A DNA stretch of 64,000 nucleotides from Collinsella aerofaciens (GTDB lineage: Bacteria > Actinomycetota > Coriobacteriia > Coriobacteriales > Coriobacteriaceae): assembly GCF_015670745.1 (NCBI RefSeq), contig NZ_JADPCH010000010.1:16977-80976 (forward strand). Direction: 5' to 3'. The notes beneath the pieces are model-generated. The model made no database searches. It worked only from the letters and a program-made list of their open reading frames with translations, and was not told the DNA's origin. Position 1 is the stretch's first letter, and each line of letters opens with the position of its first letter. Shown piece by piece: positions 59,776-64,000 of the stretch. The translations under genes and the position numbers were made by a program.

Positions 59776-60453
59776 CTAGTTACCAGACCCAAATACGTCA
59801 TCTACAAGATCAGGCAAGTCTGTCCATACTTGATAGGCGGCAACGTTGTCCGGATTCATTTCTCTTGCACGACGTTTATTATCCGTATTGTGCTTTGCGG
59901 CATTGGTCAAAGCCTGGCCCTTGTTGCCGTCAATCATTTCGAGATTTACCGACTTGAACTTTGACGCGGAGGACCTGTTGGGGTCAGTAGATTTTAGAAC
60001 GCCAAGGTCGCGCGCTCTTTTCTCACATTGTGGCGTCGATGCAAAAGTTTCCGGGCATGGCGAGACATGATCGATAAGCCATACTTCAAAGCATGGATTG
60101 GAGATCGCGAGCCTAACTCCTTTTGTCTTTGCTTCTCGTTCTGCTGCGGATAGGTTTCTGAATTCATCTGAATCGACTACGATCCATGCGGAACTCAATG
60201 CTTCGATTTCGCCTGCTTTAACGGCCTTTTTATCTGAATCGAGCTCTCGCGAAAGCTGCTTGGCCACCTTCAAAGGGTCTCCGTCAATATGCCGATACCG
60301 CACGCTTCCGCGAACGTCCATTTCAGTAATAAGGAAGTTAAAGTATTCGGTTTCGGTCACCTTTCCATTGGAGACAATTAGGTGGCGCTTTCGCTTGGCT
60401 CTTGTCTGCTTTTTGCGGCCGCGAGCAAGTCCCCTCCTTTCTGTTTTAGCCAT
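59776..60453 (-). CDS. rloB: RloB-like TOPRIM-related protein
   Basis: The 225-residue protein has a basic N terminus (RGRKKQTRAKRKR), SNGKVTETEYFNFL in place of the usual CEGEKTEPxYF, VVDSDEF and SNPCFEVWLIDH, all RloB-family hallmarks of a TOPRIM-like nuclease. Here Cys-Glu of the first motif is replaced by Ser-Asn, so an acidic residue typical of that site is shifted or lost. It overlaps the ATPase gene by eight bases (ATGGCTAA). The pair resembles RloAB/AbiL-type abortive infection systems. Confidence 0.85.
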   Translation of the reverse strand: MAKTERRGLARGRKKQTRAKRKRHLIVSNGKVTETEYFNFLITEMDVRGSVRYRHIDGDPLKVAKQLSRELDSDKKAVKAGEIEALSSAWIVVDSDEFRNLSAAEREAKTKGVRLAISNPCFEVWLIDHVSPCPETFASTPQCEKRARDLGVLKSTDPNRSSASKFKSVNLEMIDGNKGQALTNAAKHNTDNKRRAREMNPDNVAAYQVWTDLPDLVDDVFGSGN

Positions 60454-61741
60454 CTATGTCAGCGCCTTCCTTCATGAGTTGGGCCACAAGTTGATGAAAA
60501 CTTGGGTTGGGCAACGGCACATAGACACCGTTTAAGTAATTGCGCCCCAGATTCTCATTTGCACGAGGCGAATACTCCATCGCAGCAATTAATTGCGAAG
60601 CACCTTCAGAGTCCTTTTCCACAAACCAGACCTGGTCACGTTCAAGCACCTCTTCCATAGGGCTGGTTCGCGTCATCAAGGTGACATCATGGGTCGAGAA
60701 GATTAGCTGCGCGCCCTTTGGATTTGTGTCGGGATCGGCGAACAGTGAGACGAAGTCGCGCAGGAGCGTAGGATGAAGGCTCGAATCAAGCTCGTCAATT
60801 ACTGTTGTGGCCCCACTGCTTAAAGAACGTAAGGCTACCGAGAAAAACGCCAGCGCAGCTTTTGTGCCCTCCGATTCATGGGCGGAGCCCAGCCAAAAGC
60901 CATCTCCCGAGCCTTTATGGTGGAAGAACAGGTCATAAGCGAACGACAATTTAAAGTCATCTGCAATTTTATTACGTGCCTCTTCCGGAATCTCATCGAG
61001 TCCAATGAGTGATTCTTTTAAACCCATGACGCCTTCCGATTGACGGACATCCATGCCGTCAATTCCGATATCAGCATATTTAATGAGCTGAGATAGCATC
61101 TGAGCTCGTGCGTCATCGTTGATAAACAGCTTTTTTATGGTGGCGAGTTCTGCTAGATAATGCGTTGCATCATAGAGATTGATGTCATTGGCAAGAGCTG
61201 CGAATGCGGGTTGAATTACATCACTTCCAGCCGCCGCGGCGGCAGATAAGAACAAAGAATTATTGCGCGTGATATCCCAAAGTTGTTTTTTGACGCCTGT
61301 AAAGGTGCTACCAAATTTAATCGACTGTTCGCCGTTTATCGAAGAGCGGTCATAGAGGAGGGACGGCTGTTTCGATCGGTATACGGTGAGGTTCTCATAA
61401 GTAACCTCATTTTTGTTTACACCAAATGAAAACTCATACTTCAAATTGCTGGCGATAAAATCTATCGAGAATTCTGTGTCATTTGATCGTGACTCCGAGT
61501 CAAGTAAAAAGGGGACGATGGGTATTTGAGAATTCGCATCGCCTGTCGCATAACCTGTACGAACAAAGTAAGAGACAAAGTAAAGAGCATTTAGGAAATT
61601 TGATTTGCCTGACGCGTTTGCGCCGTAAACCGCAGCCACTCGCACGGGTCCAAGTTCCTTTTTGCTCGAAATCGGTTCAAACGAGAACTGCTGAGTATCT
61701 CGAAAGCTCTGAAAGTTCTTAAATGAAAAATTGAGGATCAT
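60446..61741 (-). CDS. AAA/ABC-type ATPase of RloA/AbiL type
   Basis: The 431-residue protein starts ILNFSFKNFQSFRDTQQFSF and has Walker A GANASGKS near residue 42, a signature-like region, Walker B TTVIDELDSSLHPTLLRDF and H-loop FSTHDVTLM. It belongs to the OLD/SMC-like ATPases that partner with TOPRIM nucleases in anti-phage systems. ATG 61741 gives the conserved N terminus; an in-frame ATG six codons upstream is less likely. Codon use is AT-rich compared with the first 54 kb, indicating transfer. Confidence 0.88.
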   Translation of the reverse strand: MILNFSFKNFQSFRDTQQFSFEPISSKKELGPVRVAAVYGANASGKSNFLNALYFVSYFVRTGYATGDANSQIPIVPFLLDSESRSNDTEFSIDFIASNLKYEFSFGVNKNEVTYENLTVYRSKQPSLLYDRSSINGEQSIKFGSTFTGVKKQLWDITRNNSLFLSAAAAAGSDVIQPAFAALANDINLYDATHYLAELATIKKLFINDDARAQMLSQLIKYADIGIDGMDVRQSEGVMGLKESLIGLDEIPEEARNKIADDFKLSFAYDLFFHHKGSGDGFWLGSAHESEGTKAALAFFSVALRSLSSGATTVIDELDSSLHPTLLRDFVSLFADPDTNPKGAQLIFSTHDVTLMTRTSPMEEVLERDQVWFVEKDSEGASQLIAAMEYSPRANENLGRNYLNGVYVPLPNPSFHQLVAQLMKEGADIDG

Positions 61742-61810
61742 CTTTAGAATCCTTCTCAAATATATCGATTATTCACAGACATCCTTAAATAACAAGAACA
61801 ATTATATAGT

Positions 61811-61855
61811 TTTAAAACCGATATTTGTTAGCTTTGAACAAATATCGGTTTTAAA
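61811..61855. terminator. 19-bp AT-rich hairpin between the FRG and RloA-type genes
   Basis: TTTAAAACCGATATTTGTT and AACAAATATCGGTTTTAAA form a perfect 19-bp stem with a 7-base loop. Lying 85 bases after the FRG stop, it may be its terminator or an operator for the ATPase gene downstream. Confidence 0.6.
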
Positions 61856-61940
61856 TTGAGATTTTAGGCAATGAACCTTATAAGCACGTATGACATAATG
61901 CCTGAAGCATAATTCTCTACGCTGATATTAAGAGCAGTCT

Positions 61941-62870
61941 TCAGCGACGGTGTCTCTTAATCTCACTCACTATGCCGGCGCATCTCTTCTCAATGCTGTC
62001 GGGAAAGAGCGAAGCTTCGGTAATGCCAAGTTTACTCAACTCGTTCAGTATTGATGCTTTTCTATTAGATGGCACTATGCAACGACCGGCTATCACGGGA
62101 CTGTCTTTGGGCAGTGGACTTATTAAGTCATCAAACGACAAAGAAAAATCCTTACCACGAATGTCATTTGGGAAAAGAATATATTGGCCGGACTGAGCGG
62201 CTTGTCTATCAAGATATCTAGTTCCGTAAACAAATAATGTATCTTCGCAGCACTTCTTAAACCATTTTGCCTGATCAGTTGGCTCAGGGTAAATTGAAAG
62301 CACTAGATCACGTTGATAGTCAAAGTATGGCCTTGATATTGCAAGTGAGGCAAAACGAGACAGAAGCTTTGAGTTCATAAACAGATGCCAAGAGTCCGCA
62401 ATTGCCTGGCAGATGGGATATTCCCGCTTATCCCCTCCCGGTCGCCTAAAGATAAATACTTCGCCCACGGCATCAGGATTGCCGCAGGCGAAATAGAGGG
62501 CGGCAAGTGCGTTTGAAGTTACATCTAATAGCCTGGTAGGGACTCCGTAGTGCTGGAGGCAGGCTAAAAGATCAATCGGAAGCAAATCTCGCTTGAAGAC
62601 ATTTGGCAATATGCGGCAGGCAGTTTCAATAATATCCGCCTCGTGCGTAAGGCTGCCTGTGATAGGGGAAATGGTGTTCGATCCCGGTTTACGCCAATAG
62701 CTGTCTCTTCCGATTGACGGAACAAGATCAAACTTAGTCGATCCTTGTCCTCGGAAAACAAATGTAGATTCATATGTCTTGGCGTCACCATTTATTGTTG
62801 GTGAAAGTCCGTTGATGTATTTGATATACGAGGCTACATCTTCAACCTCAACTTTGGCTTCACTAGACAT
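61941..62870 (-). CDS. FRG-domain protein
   Basis: The 309-residue protein contains an FRG domain: FVFRGQGSTKFDLVPSIGR near residue 37 and LACLQHYGVPTRLLDVTSNALAALYFAC near residue 105. FRG domains are found in phage-defence and toxin-like proteins; the reaction is not settled. The C-terminal half is unrecognised. ATG 62870 follows AAAGGA. Codon use is AT-rich. It probably belongs to the same imported island as the RloAB pair, 200 bases downstream. Confidence 0.85.
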   Translation of the reverse strand: MSSEAKVEVEDVASYIKYINGLSPTINGDAKTYESTFVFRGQGSTKFDLVPSIGRDSYWRKPGSNTISPITGSLTHEADIIETACRILPNVFKRDLLPIDLLACLQHYGVPTRLLDVTSNALAALYFACGNPDAVGEVFIFRRPGGDKREYPICQAIADSWHLFMNSKLLSRFASLAISRPYFDYQRDLVLSIYPEPTDQAKWFKKCCEDTLFVYGTRYLDRQAAQSGQYILFPNDIRGKDFSLSFDDLISPLPKDSPVIAGRCIVPSNRKASILNELSKLGITEASLFPDSIEKRCAGIVSEIKRHRR

Positions 62871-62926
62871 ATATCAATCCTTTAGTGGAACAAGAAGCTT
62901 TATAAACGGCAGCATTTGGATTGCAA

Positions 62927-63124
62927 TTATCTTATCGCTCTGGCGGATGGGGTGTAAGGCTCAACATCGGTAATAGATCGAGAGGCGGTCGAGCTGAACA
63001 AAATAGTGCCGTCGCAGCGATAGCTGATACGGCACCAATCCCTAAGAAATTGATTTATTGGAAGGCTAAAGACTTCTCCAATAGCTGCATTCACCTCTCC
63101 CCTGGTCTCACTTAAACGGGGCAT
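62927..63124 (-). CDS. Possible 65-residue hypothetical protein
   Basis: The frame starts at an ATG overlapping the stop of the surface protein gene (TAATG), but no ribosome binding site other than that junction is seen. The sequence (MPRLSETRGEVNAAIGEVF..., SYRCDGTILFSS) resembles no family I know. It may be a remnant. Between it and the FRG start no other gene is seen. Confidence 0.3.
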   Translation of the reverse strand: MPRLSETRGEVNAAIGEVFSLPINQFLRDWCRISYRCDGTILFSSTASRSITDVEPYTPSARAIR

Positions 63125-63969
63125 TAGCAGCGATATACGGCTGTCAGGAGCGCTGTTCCCAGAATGAAAAGCGTTAAGGAAACGGCGATCAAGTTGTTGT
63201 CTGCAGTCTTGGGGAGTGTCGCTGTAGTCGCAGCGGCGGTTTTTGGTTTGGAAGACGCGGTCACCGTCGTCTTGGTCGTTATGTTTGTCTTGGGCGACGT
63301 GGCCGCAGGCTTCACCGCGGGATCCGTCGTCGGCCCCGCACCGGGCTGCCCTGCAGCAGGACTGGCGCCACCATTAGGCTCGCCCGACCCGCCACCTGGC
63401 ACGTCGCGCCCGTCGGTCTCCCCCGCCGGAGGCGTGGCGACATCGGGCTCAACCACCACGTGCGGTGCCACGGCCCCTACGGCATCCACCACGCTACCAG
63501 CACCAAAGACCCCACCAGCAGGCGTCACAAAACGCGCGGACACAAGCGACCCGCTCGTGCACGCAACGCCGCCGTCGGCACCGGCCGCATCAAGCCACGA
63601 GGCATCGACGGAAAGCCGACAGCCGGCGTCACCATCGCCAAGGCCCGCATCCTGCAGATACACGCCGTAGGCGCGCACGCCCGCTCCGGACCCGGCGCCC
63701 GCGGCAACGACGCGCCCGCCGCCGCGCACGGCCATGTCGCCAGCGATCACGCCGGCGACCGCCTCGTCCGTAATATCGGCCCCATCCGCGCGGGCATCGA
63801 CGGTGCAGCCGTCCACCACGAGCGCCTGCGAAACGTGGATCCCGCACTGCGAGCCCGTCGCCGTTAGGGTCCCAGTACCGCGAAGCATCAGGTTGCCCCA
63901 CACCTCCATGCCGCACAGCGTGAGATCGCGTCGAAAATGTTGGTGTAAGGGTGACGCCCTAGCGCCCGT
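63124..63969 (-). pseudogene. 3' part of a sortase-anchored surface protein, 5' end lost or shifted
   Basis: The frame encodes a Gly/Ala/Val-rich beta-helix-like region (GTGTLTATGSQCGIHVSQAL...), a Pro/Gly/Thr linker, Lys/Thr-rich stretch and a C-terminal sorting signal LPKTA, hydrophobic segment (AVSLTLFILGTALL) and YRC tail. LPKTA departs from LPxTG. An in-frame TAA at 63970-63972 and no upstream start mean that the gene is 5'-truncated or frameshifted; ATG 63909 has no ribosome binding site. GC-rich codons differ from the AT-rich island next to it. The remaining bases 63973-64000 are unassigned. Confidence 0.6.
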
Positions 63970-64000
63970 TTAACGAAGAACGGCCTTCGTCCTAGAATCT

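Overview
The window looks like a chromosomal segment of a Coriobacteriia actinobacterium, most likely Collinsella or a close relative. The basis is a GC-rich genome with strong GC bias at third codon positions, actinobacterial-style neighbours (FHA protein next to a MerR regulator next to a CDP-alcohol phosphotransferase), Firmicutes-like features (RNase J, RNase Y, SpoVS, a CGAAC-N4-GTTCG LexA box, a YneA-like LysM protein beside lexA), and an LPxT-type sorting signal. The genus is inferred from general knowledge; no search was run.

Layout. 0-27.6 kb, plus strand except two genes: phoH (partial)-ybeY-dgkA-era-recO, rpsO, pnp, RNase J, ftsK, a RodZ-like HTH membrane protein, yajQ, rimO, pgsA, cinA, recA-recX, RNase Y, a GHKL ATPase, spoVS, miaB-miaA-hflX; then lexA and an acyltransferase-like membrane protein on minus, and the divergent LysM gene, nrdR and dut on plus. 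28-36.6 kb: glycolipid glycosyltransferase, trxB, a DUF1836 regulator, degV, an NlpC/P60 hydrolase, apt, merR, FHA, a second CDP-alcohol transferase and tRNA-Pro. 36.6-53.7 kb: a long minus-strand housekeeping run (coaBC, zinc-ribbon protein, nif3, cysteine desulfurase, rpe, gpsA, plsY, der, DUF512 radical SAM, ispH, plsC, cmk, rluB, scpB, scpA, M50 protease, ABC-F) ending near tRNA-Ala. 54-64 kb: an accessory island, progressively AT-richer, with a DUF559/AbiEi-like gene, tRNA-Val, DUF3825, Fic, XRE and DUF3990 genes, a minimal nucleotidyltransferase, a RloA/RloB pair, an FRG-domain gene and the 3' part of a sortase-anchored surface protein.

How the genes work together. RNase J, PNPase, RNase Y and YbeY form an RNA-processing set interleaved with ribosome and tRNA maturation genes. 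recA, recX, lexA and the LysM gene form a DNA-damage response whose two plus-strand promoters carry LexA-type boxes between -35 and -10. PlsC, PlsY, GpsA, two PgsA-type enzymes, DgkA and the glycosyltransferase build membrane lipids. ScpA/ScpB, FtsK and the RodZ-like protein act in chromosome segregation and cell shape. The accessory island is a set of toxin-antitoxin-like and anti-phage-like modules.

Most unusual content. Five long intergenic palindromes are present: two of family A (6055-6203, 6328-6468), two of family B (27662-27767, 28023-28126) and one of type C (54070-54233). Each has perfect 28-40 bp outer arms. Within A and within B the cores are conserved while stems change by compensatory substitutions, and A and B share two loop motifs. 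These look like one undescribed structured element family. Other regulatory finds are a shared operator in front of the DUF1836 and degV genes, a 12-bp hairpin burying the nrdR start codon, an 11-bp-phased TTTGGTC array upstream of recA, and a four-half-site operator in front of the DUF3990 operon.
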